A stretch of 64,000 nucleotides of DNA from Dyella terrae (GCF_022394535.1 NZ_CP089414.1:3596001-3660000); one strand, 5' to 3'; counted from the stretch's first letter, positions 51,355 to 61,152 are shown. Program-made: numbers and translations. The notes: generated from the sequence alone by a model not told the origin.

Positions 51355-52056
51355 TCACAGCACCGGAAGCGACCAGCCAAAGCGTTCGAGCAATGCCTGG
51401 TAAGCGGCGTCGAGCGGCGCCTCCACGCGCATCGGCGCGCGGGTGACCGGGTGCGCAAAGCTCAGCCGCCAGGCGTGCAGAAGCATGCGGTGGCAGCTGA
51501 AGTACTGCTTGTACAGGCGGTTATGGTCACCGCGCCCGTGCTGGCAGTCGCCGATGATCGGGTGATGGACGTGTGCCATGTGCTTGCGGATCTGGCGGAA
51601 GCGGCCGGTGTGCGGCTCCGCCAGCACCATCGCGTAGCGTTGCTGCGGGTAGCGGCCGAGCGCGATCGGCACTTCCACGGTGGCGAGGCGGCGATAGGTC
51701 GTGCTGGCCTCGCGACGCGGCCCAGTGTCGCGGGAGCCGGGCAGGGCATAGTCGATCAGCGCCTCTTCCGGCTCGGGCCAGCCGCGCACCACCGCCAGGT
51801 ACTGCTTATGCACATCGCGACCCATGAATTGCTCGCCGAGCGCGGCGGCAATTTCGGAAGAGCGTGCTACCAGCAACACGCCGCTGGTCGCGCGATCGAG
51901 ACGGTGTGCGAGATACGTGGTGCCCCCGACCTGCTCGCGCAGCAGGTCTATGAGGAATTCCTCTGCGTTGCCGACCATCTTGGAGCGGTGCACGGCGAGG
52001 CCTGCGGGCTTGTTCACCGCGATGATGGCGTCGTCTTGGTAGAGGATCTCTAGCAC
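51355..52056 (-). CDS. truC: RluA-family pseudouridine synthase, TruC-like
   Basis: A 233-aa enzyme if the GTG at 52056 is used. Alternative in-frame starts exist up to 52128 with poor ribosome sites, but the family normally begins at LEILYQDDAIIAVNKPAGL. The catalytic aspartate is in YLAHRLDRATSGVLLVAR, and LAEPHTGRFRQIRKHMAHV is the RluA motif. The compact form without an S4 domain and with HHPIIGDCQHGRGDHN suggests TruC (tRNA U65). It heads the run truC, arfB, acyltransferase, lysE. Confidence 0.85.
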   Translation of the reverse strand: MLEILYQDDAIIAVNKPAGLAVHRSKMVGNAEEFLIDLLREQVGGTTYLAHRLDRATSGVLLVARSSEIAAALGEQFMGRDVHKQYLAVVRGWPEPEEALIDYALPGSRDTGPRREASTTYRRLATVEVPIALGRYPQQRYAMVLAEPHTGRFRQIRKHMAHVHHPIIGDCQHGRGDHNRLYKQYFSCHRMLLHAWRLSFAHPVTRAPMRVEAPLDAAYQALLERFGWSLPVL

Positions 52057-52480
52057 TATCACGATGCAGAACGAGCTGACGAAGTGAATCGGTCGATAAT
52101 TTAGCTGTATCGAACTCCTTTCAAACATTCAGTGGTCCCGTATGTGTGCCCAATAGCTGATAGCTGAAGGTTTGGCTGATCGGAACCGATCAACTTGCCG
52201 CCGCCATGGGCGGATTTTTATCTTCTGTTCATATTAGGGACGTCTCCCCCGAGCCCGTCACGCCCGCGTTTTAAGACACCGCTGGAAGGCTCCTGATTCT
52301 TCGTAATTTTGATCTCTCACGATGGGGAGGGGCAGGCTGAGGGTCATTCGCAGTCAAATTCTAATCAATTCCCAGTCATTTTAATTAATACCACTATCTG
52401 TAAGTCATTGATTTGAATGAAATCCGATCAACGTCCAATATATCGGCAAGGCAATACCGCCGACATCTAAAGGACACAAC
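52057..52480. other. AT-rich intergenic stretch at the left end of the integrative-element remnant
   Basis: About 420 bases without a gene. It holds a TGATCGG/CCGATCA inverted repeat (52177-52192) and a terminator-like CCGCC-ATG-GGCGG stem with a following ATTTTTA (52201-52219). From about 52300 the base composition becomes markedly AT-rich, which probably marks the boundary of foreign DNA. No tRNA or clear direct-repeat attachment site was seen. Confidence 0.5.
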
Positions 52481-52690
52481 ATGACTACTGACTCCCTCAC
52501 TGCTGACCGACTGATCCGCATAAAAGAAGTAATTCGCCAGATCGGGCTATCTCGCTCCCAGATCTACAAGATGCAAGGCGAGGGGACCTTTCCTCGCTCC
52601 GTCAACCTAGCAACGCGTTCGGTCGCTTGGTCGGAGAGGGAGGTTCAGATTTGGGTGGCCCAACGAGTTAGCTCCAGAACCGTGAATTGA
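52481..52690 (+). CDS. AlpA-family phage/integrative-element regulator
   Basis: A 69-aa MerR-like DNA-binding protein. RLIRIKEVIRQIGLSRSQIYKM is the helix-turn-helix, followed by EGTFPRSVNLATRSVAW and SEREVQIWVAQR, the classic AlpA layout. AlpA proteins switch on integrase or excision genes in P4-like and other integrative elements. It sits next to a serine recombinase and a tyrosine-integrase remnant. An AAAGGA sequence lies before the ATG. Confidence 0.88.
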   Translation: MTTDSLTADRLIRIKEVIRQIGLSRSQIYKMQGEGTFPRSVNLATRSVAWSEREVQIWVAQRVSSRTVN

Positions 52691-52946
52691 CTAGGCAAGT
52701 GTTCGCCATTCCGGTGAGCATCAGAGCATCTGGTTGCACAAGCTCGGCTCTACTTCCGCGACCGCAAAAATCAATCGCCTTCATTAGCGCAGCCTCACAG
52801 GCAGGGAGAAGGGCCTGATAGGTGCACAAGTCTAGTGCGCGGGTTAAATGCACGCGTTGACACTTGGACGTGTCTATTTCAGTCAGACCGGCCGCGAGTT
52901 CTGGCTCGAACTCTTCTGCGTCGTGCGACGACAATTTCCGTACCAC
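52668..52946 (-). CDS. Hypothetical protein of the integrative element
   Basis: A 92-aa protein starting at GTG (52946) with GGAG six bases upstream and two bases before the GTG the stop of a preceding small ORF, a sign of coupling. It has five cysteines and a predominantly helical, acidic N-terminus (HDAEEFEPELAAGLTEID). No family is recognised. The end overlaps the convergent AlpA gene by 23 bases. The good ribosome site and operon-like position after the recombinase support it as a real gene. Confidence 0.5.
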   Translation of the reverse strand: MVRKLSSHDAEEFEPELAAGLTEIDTSKCQRVHLTRALDLCTYQALLPACEAALMKAIDFCGRGSRAELVQPDALMLTGMANTCLVNSRFWS

Positions 52947-52947
52947 T

Positions 52948-53058
52948 TCAAACTCCTTTCGTTCGTCGCGCGTCCTGTACCACGCGTACTAGTTTGGCAG
53001 CATCTAAAGCGTCCGCATTGGGCTTAGCGCGCTCATCATGGTCAAGTCTGTCGCTCAA
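52948..53058 (-). CDS. Candidate 36-aa ORF overlapping the recombinase end
   Basis: It starts at TTG (53058) inside the last codons of the serine recombinase, after AGGAGG, and stops one base before the GTG of the 92-aa gene. The product is charged (MSDRLDHDERAKPNADALDA and on). The chain of recombinase, this ORF and the 92-aa gene, each overlapping or abutting, suggests translational coupling. It is too short to assign. Confidence 0.35.
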   Translation of the reverse strand: MSDRLDHDERAKPNADALDAAKLVRVVQDARRTKGV

Positions 53059-53618
53059 CTGCCTCCTGAAGCGCCCTATAGATCGTTGCAGGTCCGACAT
53101 TGAACCGTGTCGCTAGCTGGGGAACGGAGAAGTTCTCCTCTTCACGCAGCGTCCTGATCCGCTTGCATTGTTCGGGCGTCAGGGCTCTCTTTCGTCCAAA
53201 GGCCACCCCTTTTTCCTTAGCTTTTGCGATGCCATCCATCTGCCGTTCCGCGCGAATATCGTTCTCAAATTGAGCGAACGCTCCGAGCAGGCTGAACATC
53301 AGCATTCCTTCCGAGGTGCTGGTATCGATAGCCTGATCCAAGACTTTTAAGGCAACACCCTTTTTCTTGAGCTGATCGGCAATCTTTGAAAGATCCAAGA
53401 TAGACCGTGCCATGCGGTCTCAGCCGAGAGATGACCAGCGTGTCTCCATCTCGAAGGAACTGGAGGCAAGCTTGAAGCTCAGGGCGACTGTCTGCCTGCC
53501 GTCCGGAGCGCTTTTCGGAAAAGATCCGGGTACAACCGTAGCCCTGCAGCTTGTCGTGCTGCACATCCAGCGACTGGCCCGCGCAGCTCACCCGAGCATA
53601 TCCAACGACCTCACTCAT
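53042..53618 (-). pseudogene. Serine recombinase (resolvase/invertase), frameshifted
   Basis: A Tn3-type resolvase. ATG at 53618 follows GGAGATTTGATA. The first frame holds VVGYARVSCAGQSLDVQ with the catalytic serine, FSEKRSGRQADSRPEL and DTLVISRL. At 53420 an extra base shifts the frame. The next frame continues DRMARSILDLSKIADQLKKK, LMFSLLGAFAQFENDIRAER, and a C-terminal helix-turn-helix SVPQLATRFNVGPATIYRAL. Removing one base gives an intact 191-aa resolvase. The change is not in a homopolymer (TCTC on the plus strand), so true decay of a mobile gene is at least as likely as an error. Confidence 0.85.
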
Positions 53619-53762
53619 TATCAAATCTCCTTAGAAGATTAGATAATATAGTTTTGGCAGGGGATTTGATAGGCCTATGGGCCGCTATCGGAAGGTATAC
53701 ATTTTGCGATTACGATGTGAACGCCATCGCGGCTCAGCGGCCCCCGCGCTACGGTCAGTCGC

Positions 53763-54026
53763 TCACCAACACACGCCGTCCACAGGTTGCCGCAAGGAAC
53801 GACATGCCTGACTACAGTCAGTACCGAAGCCGTAATCGAACACTCTCTTAAGAACGCTCTGTACACGCCGCGCAGCTTGACCATGGCCCCTTGATCGCAC
53901 CGCATCTATGCATAGCCACAGGTCCGGCTTGTGGATCACTGAGAGTTCTTTTGACCCGATGACTGGAAGGATGTCTCGGCGGAGGTACGTTTCATCCTGC
54001 CGCGAATTCTTATTAGCTGGCCTCAA
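53763..54026 (-). pseudogene. Remnant of a P4-type tyrosine integrase
   Basis: Only the core-binding (SAM-like) part is recognisable: DETYLRRDILPVIGSKELSV, IHKPDLWLCIDAVRSRGHGQ, AARRVQSVLKRVFDYGFGTD. The N-terminal domain and the catalytic R-H-R-Y domain are missing, and the frame ends in unrelated sequence. It marks this locus as an old integration site. Confidence 0.7.
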
Positions 54027-54074
54027 AACGTTCGAGATCCAGAACGGCGCGAAGATACAGCGCCATCCATCAAT

Positions 54075-54193
54075 GTCGTCATTCCGGCGCAGGCCGGAGG
54101 TGCTTTACAACAGCGAAGCTGGTCATCCAGTGGCGTTACCGCTAGAGCGTGCCCTGCGGCTCTGGATCCCGGCCTTCGCCGGGATGACGGTGA
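54075..54193. repeat. Interspersed repeat with imperfect terminal inverted repeats
   Basis: About 119 bases bounded by GTCGTCATTCCGGCGCAGG on the left and, on the other strand, CGTCATCCCGGCGAAGG on the right. This CGTCATTCCGGC/GGGATGACG style is a well-known interspersed repeat type in proteobacterial genomes. It lies between the integrase remnant and ubiB, eight bases from the ubiB stop. Confidence 0.75.
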
Positions 54194-54200
54194 GGACAAA

Positions 54201-55850
54201 TCAACGTCGAGGCCAACCAGCGACAAAAGCGATCAATCCAGCCACGCCAACCGCTGCCGCATGCCATGCACCATGCGTCGGTGACAGCGTCCAAAGCACG
54301 GCGCTGCCGACGAGCAGGCTGCTGCCCAGCAGCCCGAACGCCAACGCGCGACGCGTACGCTGCGCCTCTTCGCGTTGCTGCTCCAAGTCGCGGGGATCGC
54401 TGATCGTGCGGCGTTCGCCCGTGGCGATCTGCTGCAAGGCGTTGCGTACTAGCTCGGGAAACTGCGGTGCGGCATGGAACCACTCTGGCAGGTGCTTGCG
54501 TAGCTCACGCAGCGTACGGCGGGGGCTGTAGCGCTCGCGCAGGATGCGTCGAAGCACCGGGTGCGCCACAGCCCAGATGTCGATCTCCGGGTCGAGCATG
54601 CGGCCGACGCCTTCGATATTGAGCAGCGTCTTCTGCAACAGGATCAGCTGCGGCTGCAGCGTGAGTTCGTAACGGCGCGCGGTCTGGAACAGCTTGACCA
54701 CCAGCTCGGCGAGCGAGATCTGCGACAGCGGACGCGTGAAGTAGGGCTCACACACCGTGCGGACGGCGGCGGTCAGCTCGTCAATGCGCACGGTCGATGG
54801 CATCCAGCCGGCGTCCACGTGCAACTGTGCGATACGTGCGTAGTCACGCTCAAACAAGGCAATAAAGTTCTGTGCCAGCCAGTATTGATCCTGTTCCGGC
54901 AACGAACCCATGATGCCGAAATCCAGCGCGATGAAGCGCGCGTCGTTTGGTCGCGATGTATCTACCCAGATGTTGCCAGGGTGTGCGTCCGCGTGGAAGA
55001 AGTTGTCGCGGAACACCTGTTCGTAGAACAGCCGCACGCCCTTCACTGCGAGTGCCTTGCGATCGATGCCGGCAGCATCGATCGAGGCGATATCGTCGCA
55101 ACTCACGCCATAGACACGTTCCAGCGTAAGCACCCGCGCGCTGGTGAGATCCCAGTGCACGGCGGGTACGTAGAGGTCTTCGCCGCTCTCGAAGTTGCGG
55201 CGGAGCAGGCTGGCGCTGGCGCCTTCGCGCTGCAGATCCAGCTCGTTCTCCAGCATCTTCTCGACTTCGGCGACCACGTCGAGCGGGCGGATCTTGTCAG
55301 CGTTGGGGTGCCAGCGCTGGGCTAGCTCACCCAGCGAACGCAGCAGTTTTACGTCGCGCTCGATCTGCTTGTCGATGCCGGGGCGTAATACCTTTACCAC
55401 CACCGCACTGCCGTCCTGCAGCGTAGCGGCGTGCACCTGCGCGATGGATGCGGAGGCCAGCGGCGTTTCATCGAAGCTCGTGTACAGCGAGGTGACCGGT
55501 GCCCTCAGTTCCTGTTCGATGATGGCGCGCGCCTGGGCACCCGGAAACGGCGGCACCTGATCCTGCAGTTGCGCGAGTTCGTCGGCAATGTCCACCGGCA
55601 CCAGATCGCGGCGCGTGGACAGGACCTGGCCAGCCTTGACGAAAATCGGGCCCAGTTCGGTGAGTGCCAGACGCAGCCTGGCGCCACGGGAAAGGTTTGT
55701 GACGTCGATGCTTGGACGTGCCACGAATGGACGCACCAGCTTCAACGGACGGAACAGATGCGCGGCATCGACCAGTTCGTCGAGGCGATAAGCCAACAGC
55801 ACGGAAGCCACGCGCATCACGCGCGGTACGACCTTCAACGGAATCCTCAC
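54201..55850 (-). CDS. ubiB: Ubiquinone biosynthesis protein UbiB (ABC1/AarF atypical kinase)
   Basis: A 549-aa membrane-anchored atypical kinase/ATPase needed for ubiquinone synthesis. The family KxGQ motif is in [16 protein letters not shown], the Ala-rich nucleotide loop is [13 protein letters not shown], the catalytic loop is [11 protein letters not shown], and [10 protein letters not shown] is the metal-binding motif. Two C-terminal membrane helices follow ([34 protein letters not shown]). It overlaps ubiJ by four bases, indicating coupled translation. Confidence 0.95.
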   Translation of the reverse strand: MRIPLKVVPRVMRVASVLLAYRLDELVDAAHLFRPLKLVRPFVARPSIDVTNLSRGARLRLALTELGPIFVKAGQVLSTRRDLVPVDIADELAQLQDQVPPFPGAQARAIIEQELRAPVTSLYTSFDETPLASASIAQVHAATLQDGSAVVVKVLRPGIDKQIERDVKLLRSLGELAQRWHPNADKIRPLDVVAEVEKMLENELDLQREGASASLLRRNFESGEDLYVPAVHWDLTSARVLTLERVYGVSCDDIASIDAAGIDRKALAVKGVRLFYEQVFRDNFFHADAHPGNIWVDTSRPNDARFIALDFGIMGSLPEQDQYWLAQNFIALFERDYARIAQLHVDAGWMPSTVRIDELTAAVRTVCEPYFTRPLSQISLAELVVKLFQTARRYELTLQPQLILLQKTLLNIEGVGRMLDPEIDIWAVAHPVLRRILRERYSPRRTLRELRKHLPEWFHAAPQFPELVRNALQQIATGERRTISDPRDLEQQREEAQRTRRALAFGLLGSSLLVGSAVLWTLSPTHGAWHAAAVGVAGLIAFVAGWPRR

Positions 55851-56500
55851 GCGGCGGGCCCCTTCTTTAGGCGCTGCTCGAGTCGGGCCAGGCGTGCCTC
55901 GAGGCGATCGGCGCGCTCGCGCAGGTCGTCGACACCATCGAGAAAGCCTTCCACCTCACCCGGTGCGGCAGCCATGCGTATTTCGTCGCGCAGCCAGTCG
56001 GCTGTATCGGTGGTGAGATGGCTGGCTGTTTCCTTGGCATGCGCCAGACCGTCGCGCACGGCCTTGGCCAGTGGCACACCGAGTACTTCGCCGAAAGTGC
56101 GAGCGAACGCCTCTTCAAAATCGGGTGCGAACTTGCTGGCGAGCTTTTCCAATCGACGCGCGAGGTCGGCGTCACCAGCGATTTCGACCTTGCCTGGGGC
56201 CACGCCGTCGTCGTCGCGCTTCACCAGCATGGCAAGCAGGCTGCCCGGTGTGGCGGCGACGCGCAGATGGTTGTCGTCCTGTGCCGGGCCGACTTTCAGG
56301 CGGTCGCCTTCTACCGTCACCGATAGCGCAAGCTCCGGGCCGCGCAAGTGCAGTTGCACGCTGCGGCCATCGAGCGCGGACAACCGGGTCTTGGTTTCCG
56401 GATCGAGCGACAGCGTGTGGTTGAGCGCGGTTTCCAGCGCGCGGCCGGCGAGAGCGCGCAGCGGGCGGGGGAGCAATGACTGGAGAGATGGGGCGGTCAT
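55847..56500 (-). CDS. ubiJ: Ubiquinone biosynthesis accessory factor UbiJ (SCP2 domain)
   Basis: A 217-aa lipid-binding scaffold of the ubiquinone-hydroxylation complex. The N-terminal SCP2-like domain shows [20 protein letters not shown] and [17 protein letters not shown]. The C-terminal part is a coiled coil ([20 protein letters not shown]). It precedes ubiB with a four-base overlap. ubiE, often next to it, is not in the window. UbiK, its partner, is encoded at 41413-41661. Confidence 0.9.
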   Translation of the reverse strand: MTAPSLQSLLPRPLRALAGRALETALNHTLSLDPETKTRLSALDGRSVQLHLRGPELALSVTVEGDRLKVGPAQDDNHLRVAATPGSLLAMLVKRDDDGVAPGKVEIAGDADLARRLEKLASKFAPDFEEAFARTFGEVLGVPLAKAVRDGLAHAKETASHLTTDTADWLRDEIRMAAAPGEVEGFLDGVDDLRERADRLEARLARLEQRLKKGPAA

Positions 56501-57218
56501 CGGGGGATTGTAGCCGCTCGAGTTGTGGGGTCGGTGTTGGGATGGAGATGGGTGGTTTTTGATTGGGCGGAGAACACGTGGACGTGCGTGTGGCTGTCGC
56601 GGGAGCTTTTGGCTCCCTCTTCCCGTCGGGGAGAGGATTGGGGTGAGGGGTCAATCTAGCCTCACCATTTCAAAAGAACCGTCACCCCTGCGCAGGCAGG
56701 GGTCCAGTGACTTTGCGTTTGATTGTCGCGTTGCGGCGATCTGGCCGCCTACCCGGCGGTCGTTTCGCCCTCCTACCGGAGGCCGAGTCACTTTTCTTTG
56801 CTTGCCCAAAGAAAAGTAACCCGAAGAAAGGGCACCCCACTTGGCGCTGGCCGATGAAGCCGGCCAGTTCGTGAGGGGCGGCCGGGCTTTTCGACGGGGC
56901 TCCTGCCCCGGCGAAAAGGGATCGGCCTCCTTGCCGATCCCCCTGCGGGCCTTCTCGTCCACCCCTCACCGCCGCACAGGGGGGGGGCGGTAAATCAAAA
57001 GCGAAAGCGGACGGCTCGTGCAGCTGCGCTGCACATCGCATTGCGGCAGGTCGCGTCGCGCCTGCTTTAGGGTGGAAGCCAAGGGTAGAGCGACGCAGTC
57101 AGCGCGCTTCACGCTCAACCTGCGCCTGGATGCATATGGATGCAGGCCAAACTAACGGTGGATATGAAGCGATGAGCCTGAGTTGCTCACCACCTCTTTT
57201 ATCCTTAAGGCCGTGGCG
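56501..57218. repeat. Repeat-rich gene-free region
   Basis: About 720 bases with no supportable gene. It holds several repeat types: a CCCGTCGGGGAGAGGATTGG/GGTGAGGGG element (about 56625-56652), and a GTCACCCCTGCGCAGGCAGG/GGTCCAGTGAC element (about 56682-56712). An 11-bp perfect inverted repeat ACTTTTCTTTG/CAAAGAAAAGT lies at 56790-56817, and a strong CTTTTCG...CGAAAAG hairpin at about 56887-56919. A run of nine G lies near 56979. The block from AAAGAAAAGTAACCCGAAG to CTTCTCGTCCACCCCTCAC is a recurrent non-coding sequence in Xanthomonadales genomes as I recall it, and open frames through it are artefacts. Confidence 0.65.
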
Positions 57219-57687
57219 TCACTCCGCCGCGCCAACAAACCCCATCTGCCGCCACGCCTCATACACCGCAACCGCCACCGTGTTGGACAAATTGAGGCTG
57301 CGACTGTCCGGCCGCATCGGCAGCCGCAAACGCTGCGCTTCCGGAATGGCGTCGAGTACCTCGCCGGGCAGGCCGGCAGTCTCGCAGCCGAACAACAAGG
57401 CATCGCCCTCGACGAAGCGGGCGTCGACATGGGCGACGCGACCGCGCGTGGAGAAGGCGAATACACGTGGCTGGCCGATGCTCTCGAGGCAGCTGGCGAG
57501 GTCGTCATGCACGGCCAGCTGCGCGTACTCGTGATAGTCCAGGCCTGCGCGGCGCAGGCGGGCATCGTCTAGCTCGAACCCCAGAGGCCGGATCAGGTGC
57601 AACGAGGCGCCGGTGTTGGCGCACAACCTGATCACGTTGCCGGTGTTGGGGGGGTATTTCTGGTCGAAAGAGGATGACATGCAGCAT
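57219..57687 (-). CDS. trmL: tRNA (cytidine(34)-2'-O)-methyltransferase, frameshifted in a C7 run
   Basis: A SPOUT methyltransferase modifying the wobble base of leucine tRNAs. The true start is ATG at 57687 ([13 protein letters not shown]). A run of seven C on the coding strand (57648-57654) then shifts the frame. With one C fewer it reads [19 protein letters not shown], and continues through [15 protein letters not shown] to the knotted C-terminus [18 protein letters not shown]. The corrected length is 155 aa, standard for TrmL. As written, neither half is complete. A homopolymer miscall is the likely cause. Confidence 0.88.
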
Positions 57688-57750
57688 CTTGCCATTATCA
57701 GGGTTCTCCCATCACCCGCGAAATGGCCGCGTAACGGCGAGCGTCCTTGC

Positions 57751-57960
57751 TCAGCCGTTGGTGATGCGCGGGCACACCACGCCATCCGGCGGCAGCGCGC
57801 AGGCGGTGGCGGTCGGGGTGGCGATCAGTTGACCGGCGCTGCCGGCGGCGGCGAGGCGAATGGCCTGGGGCGAGGCGGTCACCATGGCACCCAGCACGAG
57901 TCCGCAAACCAGCAGGCAGGCAACGAAGAGGCTGCGCAGCATCAAGGCTTCGAATTTCAT
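57751..57960 (-). CDS. Small exported hypothetical protein
   Basis: A 69-aa protein. ATG at 57960 ([20 protein letters not shown]) has GGAG eight bases upstream. The N-terminal hydrophobic segment [19 protein letters not shown] is a signal or anchor helix, and the remainder contains two cysteines ([12 protein letters not shown]) that could form a disulfide. No family is recognised. It faces away from the M16 gene, and the 308-base spacer between them contains phased repeats. Confidence 0.55.
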   Translation of the reverse strand: MKFEALMLRSLFVACLLVCGLVLGAMVTASPQAIRLAAAGSAGQLIATPTATACALPPDGVVCPRITNG

Positions 57961-58268
57961 GATCATGTCTCCGATGAAAGTGGGGTAGGTCCTGCACGGT
58001 AGATATGGCAAGGTCCGTGCCAGGCCCCTGAAACTCATCAAGCGACTGTCTTTATTGAATATTTTTCTTGATCGTGTAGGACGTTTCGCTGTCCGCGGAC
58101 AGCGACCGGGCGCGGCCGGACAGGGCGCGGACACCCCGTGGACGGCATTTTCGCCCTCCCAGCGAACGAAGCGCTTCCGCGGTTGTCCACCATGCCATTG
58201 GTCATTTGCCAAGGTTCCGGGGCGTGGCTAGCCTCGGTGCGTTCATCCGTTAAAACAGGAGTGTCGTG
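57961..58268. promoter_or_regulatory. Divergent spacer with phased CGGACA repeats
   Basis: It contains an 18-base perfect palindrome CGCTGTCCGCGGACAGCG (58087-58104). Two more CGGACA copies follow at 58117 and 58128. The three direct copies start 21 and 11 bases apart, about two helical turns and one, so they would lie on one face of the DNA. An AT-rich stretch precedes them (58050-58075). This looks like a multi-site regulator-binding array for the small exported gene, the M16 peptidase, or both. Confidence 0.55.
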
Positions 58269-61152
58269 ATGGCAAGAAAGCCCCTCGCCCTGCTCGTTGC
58301 AGGTGTCCTCAGCATGTCGGCCGGCTTGCCTGTGGTCGCGATGCCGCAGGCTGCCCCTGCAGAATCCCCCCCAGGCCGTTCCGGATATCGCCTTCACGCG
58401 CTTTACCTTGCCCAATGGTTTGACCGTGGTGGTGCACGAGGACCACAAGGCTCCCGTCGTCGCGGTAAGCATCTGGTACCACGTGGGCTCGGCTGACGAG
58501 CCCAAGGGCAAGACTGGCTTTGCGCACCTGTTCGAGCACTTGATGTTCTCGGGCTCCGAGAACCACAAGGGCACGTACTTCCAGCCGTTCGAGCTGGCGG
58601 GCGCCACCGACATGAACGGCACCACCTGGTTCGACCGCACCAACTACTTTGAAACCGTGCCGACCACCGCGCTGGACATGGCGCTGTGGATGGAGTCGGA
58701 CCGCATGGGCCACCTGCTGGGCGCCATCGGCCAGAAAGAGCTCGATACCCAGCGCGGCGTGGTGCAGAACGAAAAGCGCCAGGGTGAGAACCGCCCGTAT
58801 GGCCGCGTGGACCAGAACATCCTGTCCAGTACGTATCCGGGCAACCATCCGTACCAGCACGACACCATCGGTTCGATGGAAGACCTCAACGCCGCCTCGC
58901 TGGGCGACGTGAAACAATGGTTCCACGATTACTACGGCGCCGCCAACACCACGCTGGTGCTGGCCGGCGACATCACCGTCGCGGAGGCCAAGGCGAAGGC
59001 CGAGAAGTACTTCGGCGATATCCCTGCTGGCCCGCCGGTGCCGCGCCAGCAGGCCTGGATCACGCCGCTGGAGAAATCCACGCGTGGCATCCAGCACGAC
59101 CATGTGGCGCAGCCGCGCATCTACCGCACGTGGGTGGTGCCGCAGTTGGGCACCGACGACTCCATCCAGCTTGATCTCGCCTCCACGGTGCTTGGTGGTG
59201 GCAAGACCTCGCGCCTGTATCAGCGTCTGGTCTATCAGGACAAACTGGTCGATGACGTTTCCGCCGGCATTTCGCCGTTCGCGTTGGCCGGCCAGTTCCA
59301 GATTCAGGCCGACATCAAGGACGGCGTGGACCAGGCCAAGGTCGAAGCGGTCATCGCAGAAGAAGTGAAGAAATTCCTCGCCGAAGGCCCGACCGCCGAC
59401 GAGCTCGAGCGCGCCAAGATCGGCAACCGCGCCGGCTTCGTGCGTGGTCTTGAAAAGGTGGGCGGTGGCGGTGGCAAGGCGGTGATCCTGGCCGAGGGTC
59501 AGGTCTATCGCGGCGATCCGGGCGCCTACAAGAAGGACCTGGAGCGCGCCAACGCCGCTACGCCGGCCAGCGTTAAGGCTGCCGCCGACAAGTGGCTCAG
59601 TAAGGGCGACTATTTGCTCACCGTGCTGCCAGCCGGTGACGACTTCAACCCGGATACGGAAGACGCCAAGGTCGCCGCGCTGGCGCCGGAGGAAGGCCGC
59701 CCAGCGGCCAAGATGCCGGCCAAGCACGAGTACGCCGTGGCCAAGAGCCAGGTGGATCGCAGCAAGGGCGTGCCACAGGTGGCCCAGTTCCCCGACCTGA
59801 AGTTCCCCGAGCTTGAGCGCGGCAAACTCAAGAACGGCATCGAAGTGATCCTCGCGCAGCGTCACACGGTTCCGGTCACGCACGTGCAGTTGATGTTCGA
59901 CGCCGGCTACGCGGCCGACCAGGGCCGCAAGCTCGGCACTGCCAGCTTCACCACCACGCTGATGAACGAGAGCACCAAGGATCTCGACTCGGTGGAAGTG
60001 GCCAAGCGCAAGCAGCGCCTGGGGGCGATCACCCGCATCGGTTGCGGTCTGGATGCGTGCTCCGCTTCGCTCAATGCCTTGAACGATCAGTTGCAGCCGT
60101 CGCTGGCGTTGTTTGCCGACATCGTGCGCAATCCGGCCTTCAAGTCGGATGACATCGAACGCATTCGTGGCCAGTGGCTGGCCGGCATCGCGCAGGAGAA
60201 GACCCAGCCGACCGCGCTGGCGCTGCGTACGCTGCCGCCGTTGCTGTATGGCGCCCACCACGCTTATGGCATTCCGTTCACCGGCTCGGGTACGGAGGAA
60301 GCCATCAAGGCGATGCAGGCGTCGGATCTCTCCACGTTCCAGCGTGACTGGCTGCGTCCGGACAACGTCAAGATCCTGGTCGCCGGCGACACTACGCTGC
60401 AGCAGATCATCCCGCAGCTCGATGCTGCCTTCGGCGACTGGAAGGCGCCTGCTAGCGCCGTGCCGAAGAAGAACATCGCCACCGTGGCCATCCAGGCCAA
60501 GCCGCGCGTGTTCCTCATCGACAAGCCGGATGCGCCGCAGTCGCTGATCCTCGCCGGCCTGCTCGCGCCATCGAGCAAGGCGCCGAACGAGCTGGCCATC
60601 GATGTCGCCAACGGCGCGTTTGGCGGCAGCTTCACCTCGCGTCTCAACATGAACCTGCGCGAAGACAAGCGCTGGGCCTATGGCGCCTTCAGCTTTATGC
60701 GCGATGCGATTGGTCAGCGTCCTTTCCTGATGTATGCGCCGGTGCAGACCGACAAGACGGCTGAGTCCGCGCATGAAGTGTCCAAGGAAGCCAACGAGGT
60801 CATCGCCGGCCGTCCGCTGACGCAGCAGGAGGTGGACAAGATCAAGGACTCCAACGTCCGTGGTCTACCCGGCAGCTTCGAGACGGCCTCCGAAGTGCTC
60901 GGCGCGATGAGCGAGATCGTCCAGTACGACCATCCGGATGATTACGTGCAGACGCTCAAAGCCCGTACCGAAGCCGTGACCCAGCCGCAGGCCGAGGACG
61001 CGATCAAGGAGATCATCAAGCCCAACGCCCTGACATGGGTGATCGTGGGTGACCTCAAGAAGATCGAGGCCCCGGTGCGCGCGTTGAAGCTGGGCGACGT
61101 GCAGGTGATCGATGGTGACGGCAACCCCGTGTCGGCCAAGCCGTCGAAGTGA
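58269..61152 (+). CDS. M16-family zinc peptidase (two-domain, PqqL-like), frameshifted in a C7 run near the start
   Basis: A periplasmic metallopeptidase with two tandem M16 units. The zinc motif HLFEH is in GFAHLFEHLMFSGSENHKG, with the downstream glutamate in RGVVQNEKRQGENRPYGR. The second, inactive unit starts near KLKNGIEVILAQRHTVPVTH. The natural start is ATG at 58269 (MARKPLALLVAGVLSMSAGL, a signal peptide), but a run of seven C (58366-58372) shifts the frame. With one C fewer the signal peptide joins PQAVPDIAFTRFTLPNGL, giving 960 aa. As written, only an internal start without a signal peptide gives the long frame. A homopolymer error is likely. Confidence 0.9.

Noticed and set aside
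52057..52480. tRNA gene as attachment site for the element
   Set aside because: No cloverleaf, T-loop sequence or CCA end could be found.
54075..54193. CRISPR-like appearance of paired short repeats
   Set aside because: There is only one inverted pair, with no regular spacers and no cas genes. It is an interspersed repeat.
56651..57041. Minus-strand frames through the repeat region after ubiJ
   Set aside because: They lie in interspersed repeat DNA, and their products are Arg/Pro-rich translations of hairpins.
58309..60774. Very long minus-strand frame opposite the M16 peptidase
   Set aside because: It is antisense to an intact zinc-peptidase sequence and has no domain of its own.
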